Shown one piece after another: positions 17,203 to 27,184 of a DNA stretch of 64,000 nucleotides. Made by a program: the position numbers and the translations under genes. The DNA is from UBA1181 sp045226255 (GTDB taxonomy: Bacteria; Bacteroidota; Bacteroidia; Bacteroidales; Paludibacteraceae): positions 79,116 through 143,115 of the forward strand of contig JBGVCG010000020.1 in assembly GCA_045226255.1 (NCBI GenBank), written 5' to 3'. The notes beneath the pieces are model-generated. The model saw only the letters and a list, made by a program, of their open reading frames with translations, was not told the DNA's origin and searched no databases. Positions within the stretch are counted from its first letter, which is position 1. Each line of letters begins with the position of its first letter.

Positions 17203-18006
17203 ATGAAACTGAAGATATTGACAGAGAACACGGTCTTCCAAGCGAAGATGAAGGCCGAACTGGGCTTTTCCCTGCTCATCGAGAACGACGAGGGGCAAAC
17301 TCTCTTGTTCGACACGGGGCAAACCGACCTCTACGCCCATAACGCACAGATCGCGGAGGTGGACATATCCGCCATCCAAGCGCTCGTCATCAGCCACGGC
17401 CACTATGACCACACGGGCGGGCTGACCCATTTCCTGGCCCACAACAACCATGCGCCGGTCTATGCGAAAAAGGGCTTCGACGTGGTGCGCTACGGATCTG
17501 GCAACCGATGCATCGGACTTCCCTCTCCAAACGGCTTAGACGCTTCACGCATCAGGACGGTCACCGACATCACGGAGGTACTGCCGGGCATCTTCATCAT
17601 GCCGGATGTGAAGCTCTTCGACCCGAACGAGACACACTTCACCAACATGGAGATCCAGAAGGGGGAAGATCGCGCGGAGGACCAATTCGAGGACGAACAA
17701 TACATCTGCATACGGCACGAAGGGAAAATCACCATTGTGAGCGGGTGCGCGCACCGAGGCATCGTCAACACGATACGAAGTGCGAAGGAACACTTCAGCG
17801 AGCCCATCCGCCTCGTGATCGGAGGGTTCCACACCCTGCACGAGTCACCCAACAAAATCAGCCACATCGCGAAGCTGATGAACCAACTGGAAATTGAGGA
17901 GATCGTCGCCTGCCACTGCACCGGCATCGAACAATACGCACAGCTCAAGCAAGAGTACAAAGGGAAAATCTCCTACGGACATGTGGGGATGAATTTCTTC
18001 GTCTGA
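17203..18006 (+). CDS. MBL-fold metallo-hydrolase (dihydropterin/RFAP-synthase-like family)
   Basis: The 267-residue protein contains the metallo-beta-lactamase motif HxHxDH as SHGHYDHTGG (His65, His67, Asp69, His70). Later ligands are expected in VSGCAHRGIVNT and in IGGFHTLHES. The C-terminal CHCTGIEQYAQLK is characteristic of the COG1237 branch related to 7,8-dihydropterin-6-yl-methyl-(ribofuranosyl)aminobenzene phosphate synthase. Bacterial members have no agreed substrate. There is no signal peptide, so it is cytoplasmic. A weak TAAATTCG box at 17177-17184 precedes it. Confidence 0.88.
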   Translation: MKLKILTENTVFQAKMKAELGFSLLIENDEGQTLLFDTGQTDLYAHNAQIAEVDISAIQALVISHGHYDHTGGLTHFLAHNNHAPVYAKKGFDVVRYGSGNRCIGLPSPNGLDASRIRTVTDITEVLPGIFIMPDVKLFDPNETHFTNMEIQKGEDRAEDQFEDEQYICIRHEGKITIVSGCAHRGIVNTIRSAKEHFSEPIRLVIGGFHTLHESPNKISHIAKLMNQLEIEEIVACHCTGIEQYAQLKQEYKGKISYGHVGMNFFV

Positions 18007-18279
18007 AAAAAAAATCCGCCGTTGACACAATAAAATACCCAGCTTTTCCATCCGTCTATTATATACCACACACACAAACACATACGCATTTTATTCTTCA
18101 GAAATCAACCTGTTCCCGATGAAACACACATACAATTTAACAATAATCGTCGTTATATAGACAGAAATTAAACTGCTAGCACTACTTAATTTTCAGGTAT
18201 TAATATTACTTAAAGGGCATAGAGTTCCCGCCCCTAAGTAAGAAAGAATAAAGAGAAACTCCTAAATATTATTTAGAGT

Positions 18280-19023
18280 ATGGAAAAGATAATTTTTTTA
18301 GTATCTGCTGCATTGTTAAGTATCAACGTGTTCGCAGGCGAGCAAGGGAATGACAATGGTTTTGAGATCAAACTGTTTTCAGGATTTACAAGTGACAACT
18401 ACGGAACGGTACAAACAATAACCGATGGTTACAACCATAAAGTTAAGCATGATGCGCCAGAGCAACCAGGATTACACAAGACGCCCGAAATGGGTATCTC
18501 CTTAGGCAATCGCTGGTATCTTTTCAACCCGGGCAGATTTGGTCTCGGTATTCATGCGCGTTGGCTGGATTTCGCATACGCACACAAAGACTGGAACACC
18601 ATTGAGTACAAAAAAGGTGTTTACGGCGCTACGGCGAATAAAGATTTCATAAAACTTGGATTTGCCGGTCCGGGTGTCATCGGAACATTCTATTTAAACG
18701 ACAAAATGGCTATCGACGCTTATTACAACCTCGTTCCGACCATAGTAAATATAACCGACAGCTACGACTACAACAATGATTATCGGACTCACATGGGCTC
18801 TGATTTCGTTAAGAATGAAGATACCACCGAAATTAGTTTTGAATTCTTCCATTATTTTGGAGCAACCTTCCGCTATAAAGCATTCCAAATAGGTCTTGAA
18901 TACAACATCGCGAAATTGTTCTTAGCTGATTGGGGGCCAGATGACGATGAAAACATCGATGACTATAGATTATCGAAATACAACATGAACAACCTCCGTC
19001 TTGTCCTAGGTTTCAAATTCTAG
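18280..19023 (+). CDS. Predicted outer-membrane beta-barrel protein
   Basis: The 247-residue product has a signal peptide (residues 1-18, ending VFAGE) and alternating hydrophobic strands separated by polar loops, ending in LRLVLGFKF, a typical outer-membrane C-terminal strand. Motifs such as LGNRWYLF, FGLGIHARWLDFAY and FRYKAFQIGLEYNI fit a small barrel. No ligand can be assigned. A 273-base AT-rich leader region precedes it without a clear consensus promoter. A strong bidirectional terminator follows. Confidence 0.75.
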   Translation: MEKIIFLVSAALLSINVFAGEQGNDNGFEIKLFSGFTSDNYGTVQTITDGYNHKVKHDAPEQPGLHKTPEMGISLGNRWYLFNPGRFGLGIHARWLDFAYAHKDWNTIEYKKGVYGATANKDFIKLGFAGPGVIGTFYLNDKMAIDAYYNLVPTIVNITDSYDYNNDYRTHMGSDFVKNEDTTEISFEFFHYFGATFRYKAFQIGLEYNIAKLFLADWGPDDDENIDDYRLSKYNMNNLRLVLGFKF

Positions 19024-19040
19024 AGCAATATGCTAATCAA

Positions 19041-19076
19041 AAAAAACGTTTGCCAGAATTCTGACAAACGTTTTTT
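19041..19076. terminator. Bidirectional terminator between converging genes
   Basis: AAAAAACGTTTG (19041-19052) is the exact inverse of CAAACGTTTTTT (19065-19076) around a 12-base loop. It gives a U-run on both strands, serving the barrel gene on + and the VIT-domain gene on -. Confidence 0.88.
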
Positions 19077-19107
19077 TATGGAATCTTTTTTATGGATAAC
19101 TGTCTCA

Positions 19108-22100
19108 TCAGAATTTTATCGTTCCTATCGTATAGACATCCTTAGCATTGCCCAACTGGAGCGTCAGGACCTGCTTCTTCTGGTTCGGACGTCCAAAGTT
19201 CGTATAGATGGTAGCCTGAACCACCACCGGTTGCAATTGTTTTTGGCTACGCGTTCCGTAATAATTCGCCTCAATCAGATACTCGCCCTTAGCGGCCTTC
19301 TTCAAGCAGAACTCCTCCGGTCCATATCCCTGCCTTATATCATCAGAGATCCTACCACCGATGAGAGTATTGCGATGTGCATAATAACACTTCTCCCCAT
19401 TCGGATCGGTCACCCAAAGATCCATATCACAATCATTGGTGTTCCATGTAAGGATAATCCTGATATCGACAGGGCAGTTACCCATCAAACGTTTGTCGTA
19501 AGCTGACGTGTCGATTTTGCCCGGATTCAATTCGATAAGGGCGTTCAACTCGTTGATGGCTATTTGCTGAATGTTCATGAAACGGTCATCCCACTTGGAG
19601 AAGCCCACCTTATAGAGCAGGTCGGCCGCTTTCTGCAATTGTCCCAATTCACAGTAGACCAACGCCAGATCGCGGTAGGACTGAGGTTCCTCGCCACGCA
19701 TTTTGACCACACGTTCATAGACAGAAGCCGCCAAATCATACGATTTGAACTCCACCAGCTTATTGGCGCAGGAACGGGCCACCTCCGCATCCTCCAGCTT
19801 CATCTCAGCCAAGTTGGACAAAATACGAATCGCCTCATCAGTCTGCTTCTCCCGATGGAAATACTCCGCCACATCCAAATAGAACGATGGGGAGAGGGCA
19901 TATATAGGTTTCATTTTCAGATAAGCGTCATACATCTGCTCCGACCTGACAGACTTCAACTTGGAAAGATACGGGACGTCAGGATTCCAATACTGGACCT
20001 GAACAGAACCATCCCCACCACCATCCGCGGATGGAGCAGAAGAGCCGGCTACTCTCCTCTGTTGCGAAGTTCTGCTCGATGACTCAGCAGAGCTGACCCT
20101 GACTCCACTAACACGACCCGCTAAGGCACTTTCCACAATTGACTGAGGCATCTCACGAAGAGCCTCTGCATTCACCGCCTGCACAGTTGAACCCGTCCGG
20201 TCCATTTTTTGGGGGAAGCTATAATCCGCAGAAACCCGAACTGTCTCAATTTCTTCCGACGCCTCTTCCTCGTCAATCGATTCTTCCGCCATAACCGGCA
20301 CGGCAGAATCCTCCGCCGACGAAAAGGACGATTCTTCCGCCATAACCGTAGAAGGTTTCGCCTTCGGGTCAAAATCAGCATTCCACCAACCCAAGAAGAT
20401 TTTTCTTGCGTTAAGAATACTAGATCTATAGAAAGTATCGACCGGGGCAGACTTCGGTCGATTGGCCATCATCCTATAATATTGCTCCTTCAATTCGTCA
20501 GGAGGTGTAATCTCATAACGCACGTAATCGTTTACGGTCTCCAAGACGATAAGGGAGGTATTACGAGTGACGATGCCATATTTTTTAGACAAATCAATGA
20601 TTTCCTGCTTGTTCTTTTCCGAATCAAAATCCAATTCCGCCAATTTTTTCTGTGCCCACATTCGTTTCACATTGTTGGCGAGGATAGGATCAATGGATGA
20701 GACATGACAAGTCACACTATCCATCACATGATTGCCATAGCCGTAGTAGAGGGTGATATCAGCCTCCTTCGTCTTCATGATTCCAGAGATGGAGAAAGAC
20801 TCGATGACACGGGTCGGCACGGAAGGATAGACCTCCGAAATCTTCTCCTTATCATACCTCGCCTTAATGAACTGATACTCCCGATGGGTAAGCAAATTCA
20901 TAGCCTCCGCATTGTTCAAGGAACAAAGGTTGATGTAGGTGCCACTATTCCTCAAGGCGACAAGCTTCAAATAATTATGATCAGCCACAGGGTTCGAGTT
21001 GATGGTTATCACCGAGCCCTTCGCCGACGAGAGGGAGTCCTTTCCTATATTACCCATTCCATCCGAGAAGAAAAGGATTTCGTCCGTCCCATATTTCGAG
21101 AGATCAATACAACCCAACTGAGTCGCTCCGTCGAATCTAGTACTGTCTGGAACAATGATGTTCCGGACATCCTTCACCTTACACATCGTATCGAGATGCT
21201 GCATACAGCTGAAAGTCACCAAACGCACATTGGAGATACCCAGGGATCGGGCATAGCTCTCCAAAAGATCGAAATCCCTGTCCAAATTCCTATTCAACGA
21301 CGATGAAGATACGTCATAGATCACCGTCAATCCGCTTGGCTTCTCTTTCGGCAGAACCGTTTTAGGTTTCACCGGAGAATAAATGTAGAAATAAGTGTCG
21401 AGACCCGCATTTTCCGTATAGATGTTCGGGAAATCAGACTGCGGCAATTCCAGGAAGAGGCCCTTTTTCAACGTAAAGTTTTTGCGGACCAATTGAGACA
21501 CAAACCCCTGATCCTTAGGACTAAAATAGATGTCATCGATTGATCCTTTGGAGACAATCGGCTTGTTCGGTTCGTTCTTGACATCGATGTCAAGGGTGAA
21601 ATTTTCTATTTTCGTATTCGTCTGCATAGGCAGACGATAGTACCTTTTGCCGTTAGAGGTCAACAGTTCTTGCTCGCAAGCCACCACAACACGACGCATT
21701 CCACCTGGAGAGAAAGGATATATGCGGGTCCGGAAATTATTGCCCGCCGTCATCTCCATCAGACCAGGGTCAACTCCTTCACGCACTTTCTTTTCGAAGG
21801 TCACTCTACCCTTCTCCTTCTCGACGACAACCCCTTCCCGAAGTTTACCGTTGATGTCGAGCGCATAACGGGAGACCGTCTGCCCCTCCTCCAGAGGAAA
21901 ATTGAACTCTCCCTCCAGGGTGTTTGTCGTAGGGTTGTAGAATGTCATGTCGAACGTGGTAGTGGCTACATTCCCGACCACATCCACATTAACCATTAAC
22001 TCCCTGAGCACAATGTCCTTACCACCATCTGAGGATGATTTAATCGTAGGAAGTCCCAATTGGGCAAAAATACTTGTCGAGACGAACGACAGAAGCGAAA

Positions 22101-22134
22101 AAATTAGAATGATTCTCTTTTCCCTCATACGCAT
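19108..22134 (-). CDS. VIT / von Willebrand A-like / TPR / DUF2135 exported protein
   Basis: The 1008-residue protein has a signal peptide (1-24), a VIT domain (about 35-155: YNPTTNTLEGEFNFPLEEG), a VWA-like region (about 265-430) whose metal site starts YDVSSSSLN rather than a canonical DxSxS, a low-complexity acidic linker, a stretch resembling a TonB-receptor plug (about 625-690: QAVNAEAL, SALAGRVSGVRVSS), TPR-like helices (about 735-860) and a C-terminal DUF2135 domain (about 885-1000: DMDLWVTDPNGEKCYY). VIT-VWA proteins bind other proteins at the cell surface; their bacterial role is unknown. ATG 22134 is used, with ATG 22128 equally possible. Confidence 0.85.
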   Translation of the reverse strand: MRMREKRIILIFSLLSFVSTSIFAQLGLPTIKSSSDGGKDIVLRELMVNVDVVGNVATTTFDMTFYNPTTNTLEGEFNFPLEEGQTVSRYALDINGKLREGVVVEKEKGRVTFEKKVREGVDPGLMEMTAGNNFRTRIYPFSPGGMRRVVVACEQELLTSNGKRYYRLPMQTNTKIENFTLDIDVKNEPNKPIVSKGSIDDIYFSPKDQGFVSQLVRKNFTLKKGLFLELPQSDFPNIYTENAGLDTYFYIYSPVKPKTVLPKEKPSGLTVIYDVSSSSLNRNLDRDFDLLESYARSLGISNVRLVTFSCMQHLDTMCKVKDVRNIIVPDSTRFDGATQLGCIDLSKYGTDEILFFSDGMGNIGKDSLSSAKGSVITINSNPVADHNYLKLVALRNSGTYINLCSLNNAEAMNLLTHREYQFIKARYDKEKISEVYPSVPTRVIESFSISGIMKTKEADITLYYGYGNHVMDSVTCHVSSIDPILANNVKRMWAQKKLAELDFDSEKNKQEIIDLSKKYGIVTRNTSLIVLETVNDYVRYEITPPDELKEQYYRMMANRPKSAPVDTFYRSSILNARKIFLGWWNADFDPKAKPSTVMAEESSFSSAEDSAVPVMAEESIDEEEASEEIETVRVSADYSFPQKMDRTGSTVQAVNAEALREMPQSIVESALAGRVSGVRVSSAESSSRTSQQRRVAGSSAPSADGGGDGSVQVQYWNPDVPYLSKLKSVRSEQMYDAYLKMKPIYALSPSFYLDVAEYFHREKQTDEAIRILSNLAEMKLEDAEVARSCANKLVEFKSYDLAASVYERVVKMRGEEPQSYRDLALVYCELGQLQKAADLLYKVGFSKWDDRFMNIQQIAINELNALIELNPGKIDTSAYDKRLMGNCPVDIRIILTWNTNDCDMDLWVTDPNGEKCYYAHRNTLIGGRISDDIRQGYGPEEFCLKKAAKGEYLIEANYYGTRSQKQLQPVVVQATIYTNFGRPNQKKQVLTLQLGNAKDVYTIGTIKF

Positions 22135-22334
22135 AAAGAATAAATGTTTTTAAAATCAGAAGGCGCATTGAATCCTAAGCCGAGCCATCGACAACCTCCA
22201 TGAAATATCAAATTCGACGGAAATAATGAGTTTAATTCATCTAAAATAGAAATGCTCTTTCAAATCCGCAAACTAAAATTAGTTAAAGAAGATAAGAAAA
22301 CGTTACGGAACTATCTCATCCACGCTTTAAGCTC

Positions 22335-25300
22335 CTAATTCTTAACCTCTTCCTCGTCCAACACGCCCTCCTCCTTGGCAGGCGTAGCCTTCTCATCCTT
22401 CTTATCCTTCTCCTCTTCCTTCTGGCCCTCTTTCTTCTCCTCCTCATCGTCCTTCTTGAAGACGCCCTTGACACTGCTCCAATAAGACTTCATCAAGCCA
22501 GAGAAAGTATCGAAATCCTCATGATACACAATACCCACACCCTGCGTATTGGCAGCCTGTTTGAAGTAGCTGTTGTTCGAGCGGTTGAACGCTTTCGTCC
22601 TGAAACGTCCGGACTTGGTCAGTTTGTATTCAATATCGAAATCCACAATGCTGCTCGATATATTGGCGGCCTCATCCGCCTCGTCCCTGTATCCGAAATT
22701 ACCGTTCAGCATCAGCCTATCGTTGAACAATTGGGTGGAGAGCGCCACATCGAACTCGCTGGAGGCACTTGTACCGTCGGTGGTCGTGGTGGTCGGCTTG
22801 TAGTTCAGACCGATGTTGATGTCCCGGCTCATCTTCGAAATCCAGCTGGAGAGCTGCGAAGAGAGCGTGGAGAAGCCCACAGAGGAGAGCTCCGTCGTGG
22901 TGACGCTGGAGAGCGTGGATTTGTCCATCGTGTAGAAATGGCCCAAGGCAAGGAGGGAAGCCACGTTACGGTTGACCGCCTCCTCCGTATTGATCACGCT
23001 CTTCAATTTGCTACGCACATCATCGTCCGAGTTAGGCAAGTCAATATCAAACTTAATGACAGGTCGCGTGATCGTTCCGCTCAAGTCCAGCAGACAGTGG
23101 ACCGGTGTAGGCGTGGAGCGTAAGTGCGGGTCATCGATGATGTCCGTCAGGGAAGCGTTCAGGCCATACTGCGCACGGATATCGATGAACGCATTGTATG
23201 GGTTACCCGTCCAACTCACCGTACTACCGCTGGTGATGTCGAATTTCCTTGAAATCACACTTTGGATCGTGAAGAGGTAATCACCCTTCTCTATTTCGTA
23301 GCTACCATACATCTTGAAATCACTCTCACCGGAATTGTAGGTCAGGCGCAAATTACCCGACCCGAACGCGCGAATCAAGTCGCCCTGCTGCGCATCCATG
23401 ATCAATTGGACCTGAGCATCCGGGGTGGCCACCACCCTAGCATCCACCGCAATCACCGTAGGCGAGGAGTTTCCCTTCTCCCTAGCCTTCCGCAAACGCT
23501 CCCGCTGAGAGCGTCTCCTCTCCGTCATAGTTTTATTCTCTTCCGTCTCCACGAAAGAGATGAAATTACACTCCTTGGTGGAGGAGGTACCCTCCACAGG
23601 GATCGTCAGCAACGTGTTCTTCTGGGTTACAAGATCCAGGTTGATATTCACCCTGTCCGAATTACCGGATATGTTCGCCCCACCCTTCACATACGCCTTG
23701 CCGAAGAAGGTCTCGTTATCCTCCTCCTGCGTGTTCAAGGCAAGGAACTTGTCGCACTTCAGGTCGAACGCATACTTGAAATTGCGGAATCCATCATGCA
23801 ACAGCAGACCTGAAAGCACAGCATAATTACCCTCCACATCATAGACGGCCGTCTGATTCAGACGAATCGTGTTCGGCGTCATATATACAGTGTCAGACAA
23901 GACATAGGAGGTATTCAGGTAATCAATGTCGAACGCCATGTCACGCACATACGGCGTACCAGACAAACCGATATGACCGAACTTACCATACGCCTTCACG
24001 ACACCGCTGACCGTACCCGTATTGTTCGGCATCACATTGCGCAGATAATGGCGGAGGAATTTCAAATCCACATTCTTCAGGTTACCCTCGATATAGAGGG
24101 AATCGTTGCCCAAGTAAACCCCACCGAACAAATCGGAGCGATAGAGTTGATCATCATACAAAGACAACAGTTTAGACTTGAAACCGATGCACTTCTGCCT
24201 TTCCAACCAAGAAGACTTAACAGAGAGGTCTCCGATCGTATACCCGTTGATGGTAGCGTCATATACGTAGAGGTCCCCGTTGAAATGCGGAGACTCCAGG
24301 GCGTTGAACAAGAAGACATCCCCATCCGACACACCATCGAATGTAATATCCTTATTATCAATAATATCACTAATATAATCCAGTTTCATGTCACTGAAAT
24401 GGACGTTGATGCTATCCCCAAAAGAAGAAGAATTCACGCCATTGACACTCAAGAACTGAGTACCATGGTTAAAATAAAAGCTATCCACCTCCAGGCGTTT
24501 CTTATCCAGGCTCACTTTACTCTTATGAATCAGCCATTCCACATCATTCAGGATAATCGACGACGGATTAATGTTGAAATCAGCAATCAAACCCTCCCCC
24601 TTCGTGTAGTCCTTGAAATGCGCATCAACCAGCAAAGAACCGCTGTAGGTCACATCCCCCGTATTGCTGAAGGAATATTTGAAGTCCAAGGAGTCATTTG
24701 CCGTCTGGGTATTGATCGAGAAGAAATACGGGTTGCGGCGACCGCTAGCTGACTGGCAGGTGGTACGCATCATCGCCTTCAGCTTATCCCCCGGGTTTTC
24801 CGCCAAAAGCAGCATATCGGTCAATATCTTATTACCATACTGCAACTGGTCAGACTCCACCCTCACGCGGAATTTGTTCGTGGAATCATTCAAGAAGCCA
24901 CTCACCCTCGTCTCCTCCAAGATGGAAAGAGGCAGTTCATAAGCATCATTGATAGGTTCCGTGTTGTCTACGACGAAATCGAACGTAAAGTCATTGACAC
25001 GCTTCTTTTCAGGCGTGAGGCGCTCCTCCTTCACGAGGGAAGGCAGATAGTGATGCGCCAAGTTATGCAAGCACTTACCTATCGTGGAGAACTGGTACTG
25101 CCCCACCACACTACCATTGATGTAGTCAGAATAGATGGTCAGCCTACGCTTACCGTCCCTCACCGTGGCGGCGACACTCAGGTTGTTGATGTCCAACTCT
25201 TTCTTCCCGTTGATGAAGACAACATTATCCAGCGAGAAAGAGCCCTCTATGTTATCGATGGAATTACCCACGACATTGGTCTCCACGTCAAACGACACAC

Positions 25301-26933
25301 TGGCATTGTCATACTTCGTGAGGAGATTGGTGGCACTCAAGTTCAGCTTATCAACATGAGAGGAGAAATGATAGATAGGCATATCATGCTTCTTGAAATC
25401 CGCCTTACCGGAGAAGTTCACCTCCGCATTCTTATCGCTCATGATGAGTTCGCCATCGAAGCCATCCCCGTCGAAGCGTCCATTCAAACGGATGTTCTCG
25501 TAACAATAATTCTTATACGTGATGGAATCCACCTTACCCTCCGCATCCAGCACGAAGTTACGGTCCGACAACTTATGCAAGCCGATGCTCAGGCTCATCG
25601 ACACATCCCCAACCTCGGACGAAGCGCCGAAGATATCCGCCAAATGGTAATCCCTTGCGCTGATCTCGCCCACCGCCTTATAGCTGTTCAACTGGAAATC
25701 AGGAGATTGGAACGTCGCGGAAACATTCATGTCGCCCGCTACGGAAGAAACCACACCCTTCGCCAATAAATCCTGCAAAGAGCCTTTCAGTATACCCTGA
25801 TAGGAGACAGCTCCCAACGAATCCAACGAACGAGTGAGCATGACCTCCCTATCAATGGCGACATAAAGGATGTCCGCCAACTCCATCGGAGAGGAGGAAA
25901 GACGATTGATATTCGCGTCAATGTAAAAATTCTTAGGATCCGGATAGACATTCCGCAACCATGCGTTGCCGACGAACTTAGTGTCCGATCCGTAGGCTAC
26001 ACTCATGCCTTTCACCTGGATGTCGTTCGGAGATCCCACAATCGCACCACTGATCCTGACATCGTCAAAGAGGACATCCAACGGCGGGTGCAAAGAAGAG
26101 AAATCAGCAGGGTGTAAAACTGACGGAGCAATGTTGATTACGCCACGGAGCCGATTCATAGGATCATCGAACGCCTTGAAATGGTCATGGTTCACCAAGA
26201 CCTGGTCTAAACGCAGATGACTCCGAGGCGTCGCCAGCACAAAATCCTTCACATAGATACGGTCACTGTTAATATCTAGAACCGCGGAAATCGTATCCAC
26301 CACCAAGCCCGACTGCTCCTGCATGGAGATATCATCCACATAAAGATGGACAGAATCACCAGAGAAGGAACTGACATAAATACGTCCATTTATATCACTT
26401 ACACTCAAATCATTAGGATTCAATTTTCCAACCACATCCTTCTTGTATGGATTCCGATAAGAGACGTCACACTGGGAAAAAGCGATCGATTCAATGTTCA
26501 TGGACCATTGCCAAGAGAGCGAATCATCCTCCTCCTTTGGTTTGAAAGCATCCACAAAAAACTGAAAATTAGGAACTTGCAGCGAATCCATAGAGAGGTT
26601 CGCCCTCATGCCAGAAAACTGTATCGTACGGAATGAGATGGTGGAGGAGAAAAGCTTCATCAACTCGATCGTCACCTTGGCCCTATCCCAGGCGAGCAAC
26701 GTATCCCCCTGCAAATCCTGCACGTAGACATTCTGCAAAACAAAGCTGTTCGGGAAAGACCAATCGATATGGTCCATACCGATCTCGCTACCGACCTGCT
26801 TAGAGAGACTCTCCGTCAGGGAGGAGACCACCCGACGCTGGATTCTATCGTTCTGCAGGGCCGCATACGCCAAGAGGAGCAACAACGAAATCACCCCTAA
26901 AATAGACAGCAATATGTACGTCAGCTTTTTCAT
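22335..26933 (-). CDS. tamB: TamB-like translocation/assembly module protein
   Basis: The 1532-residue protein has one N-terminal signal anchor (about 5-25) and a very long run of beta strands typical of AsmA/TamB bridge proteins. The conserved TamB (DUF490) domain lies near residues 1080-1480 (YNAFIDIRAQYGLNASL, LRSTPTPVHCLLDLSGTI, LLALGHFYTMD). The tail is highly charged (EEEKKEGQKEEEKDKK), which is longer than in proteobacterial TamB. It should span the periplasm and carry lipids or help place barrel proteins in the outer membrane. No TamA/BamA gene is adjacent. A consensus promoter sits directly upstream, so the leader is very short. Confidence 0.9.
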   Translation of the reverse strand: MKKLTYILLSILGVISLLLLLAYAALQNDRIQRRVVSSLTESLSKQVGSEIGMDHIDWSFPNSFVLQNVYVQDLQGDTLLAWDRAKVTIELMKLFSSTISFRTIQFSGMRANLSMDSLQVPNFQFFVDAFKPKEEDDSLSWQWSMNIESIAFSQCDVSYRNPYKKDVVGKLNPNDLSVSDINGRIYVSSFSGDSVHLYVDDISMQEQSGLVVDTISAVLDINSDRIYVKDFVLATPRSHLRLDQVLVNHDHFKAFDDPMNRLRGVINIAPSVLHPADFSSLHPPLDVLFDDVRISGAIVGSPNDIQVKGMSVAYGSDTKFVGNAWLRNVYPDPKNFYIDANINRLSSSPMELADILYVAIDREVMLTRSLDSLGAVSYQGILKGSLQDLLAKGVVSSVAGDMNVSATFQSPDFQLNSYKAVGEISARDYHLADIFGASSEVGDVSMSLSIGLHKLSDRNFVLDAEGKVDSITYKNYCYENIRLNGRFDGDGFDGELIMSDKNAEVNFSGKADFKKHDMPIYHFSSHVDKLNLSATNLLTKYDNASVSFDVETNVVGNSIDNIEGSFSLDNVVFINGKKELDINNLSVAATVRDGKRRLTIYSDYINGSVVGQYQFSTIGKCLHNLAHHYLPSLVKEERLTPEKKRVNDFTFDFVVDNTEPINDAYELPLSILEETRVSGFLNDSTNKFRVRVESDQLQYGNKILTDMLLLAENPGDKLKAMMRTTCQSASGRRNPYFFSINTQTANDSLDFKYSFSNTGDVTYSGSLLVDAHFKDYTKGEGLIADFNINPSSIILNDVEWLIHKSKVSLDKKRLEVDSFYFNHGTQFLSVNGVNSSSFGDSINVHFSDMKLDYISDIIDNKDITFDGVSDGDVFLFNALESPHFNGDLYVYDATINGYTIGDLSVKSSWLERQKCIGFKSKLLSLYDDQLYRSDLFGGVYLGNDSLYIEGNLKNVDLKFLRHYLRNVMPNNTGTVSGVVKAYGKFGHIGLSGTPYVRDMAFDIDYLNTSYVLSDTVYMTPNTIRLNQTAVYDVEGNYAVLSGLLLHDGFRNFKYAFDLKCDKFLALNTQEEDNETFFGKAYVKGGANISGNSDRVNINLDLVTQKNTLLTIPVEGTSSTKECNFISFVETEENKTMTERRRSQRERLRKAREKGNSSPTVIAVDARVVATPDAQVQLIMDAQQGDLIRAFGSGNLRLTYNSGESDFKMYGSYEIEKGDYLFTIQSVISRKFDITSGSTVSWTGNPYNAFIDIRAQYGLNASLTDIIDDPHLRSTPTPVHCLLDLSGTITRPVIKFDIDLPNSDDDVRSKLKSVINTEEAVNRNVASLLALGHFYTMDKSTLSSVTTTELSSVGFSTLSSQLSSWISKMSRDINIGLNYKPTTTTTDGTSASSEFDVALSTQLFNDRLMLNGNFGYRDEADEAANISSSIVDFDIEYKLTKSGRFRTKAFNRSNNSYFKQAANTQGVGIVYHEDFDTFSGLMKSYWSSVKGVFKKDDEEEKKEGQKEEEKDKKDEKATPAKEEGVLDEEEVKN

Positions 26934-26947
26934 CCAATATAATCGTA

Positions 26948-26980
26948 CAAAGATAGCACATATACACGATTTATAACGAA
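26948..26980 (-). promoter_or_regulatory. Promoter of tamB
   Basis: On the minus strand TATCTTTG (26955-26948) is preceded after 21 bases by TTCG (26980-26977). Transcription would start about 8 bases before the ATG at 26933. Confidence 0.6.
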
Positions 26981-27112
26981 AGCCAAGGCATCTATTGCGT
27001 TAAAATAACTATAAAAAAACAATATTTTCGTTAATACGGGGCAAAAAAGGTAGAAAGCGTGTGATGGAAGGGGATAATATTTGTAGTTTTCCACTTTTTC
27101 ACTACTTTTGCA

Positions 27113-27120
27113 ATACATCA
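27113..27120 (+). promoter_or_regulatory. Promoter -7 box of the glycosyltransferase gene
   Basis: TACTTTTG matches TAnnTTTG. The upstream box is weak (GTTTT near 27086-27090). It places the transcript start close to 27126, which leaves almost no leader for a GTG start at 27131 and favours the ATG at 27185. Confidence 0.5.
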
Positions 27121-27184
27121 AAAAACACAGGTGCCACTTCAAAAAAAAGACACCGAAACAAGAACCGAAACAATAGATATCATT

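Noticed and set aside
18007..18279. ACACAC-rich tract before the barrel gene as a possible repeat array
   Set aside because: The units are few and imperfect; this is simple low-complexity sequence.
22521..25769. Plus-strand open frames opposite tamB (for example 22521-23123 and 25050-25769)
   Set aside because: They lie inside the tamB reading frame on the other strand and look like mirror-frame artefacts.
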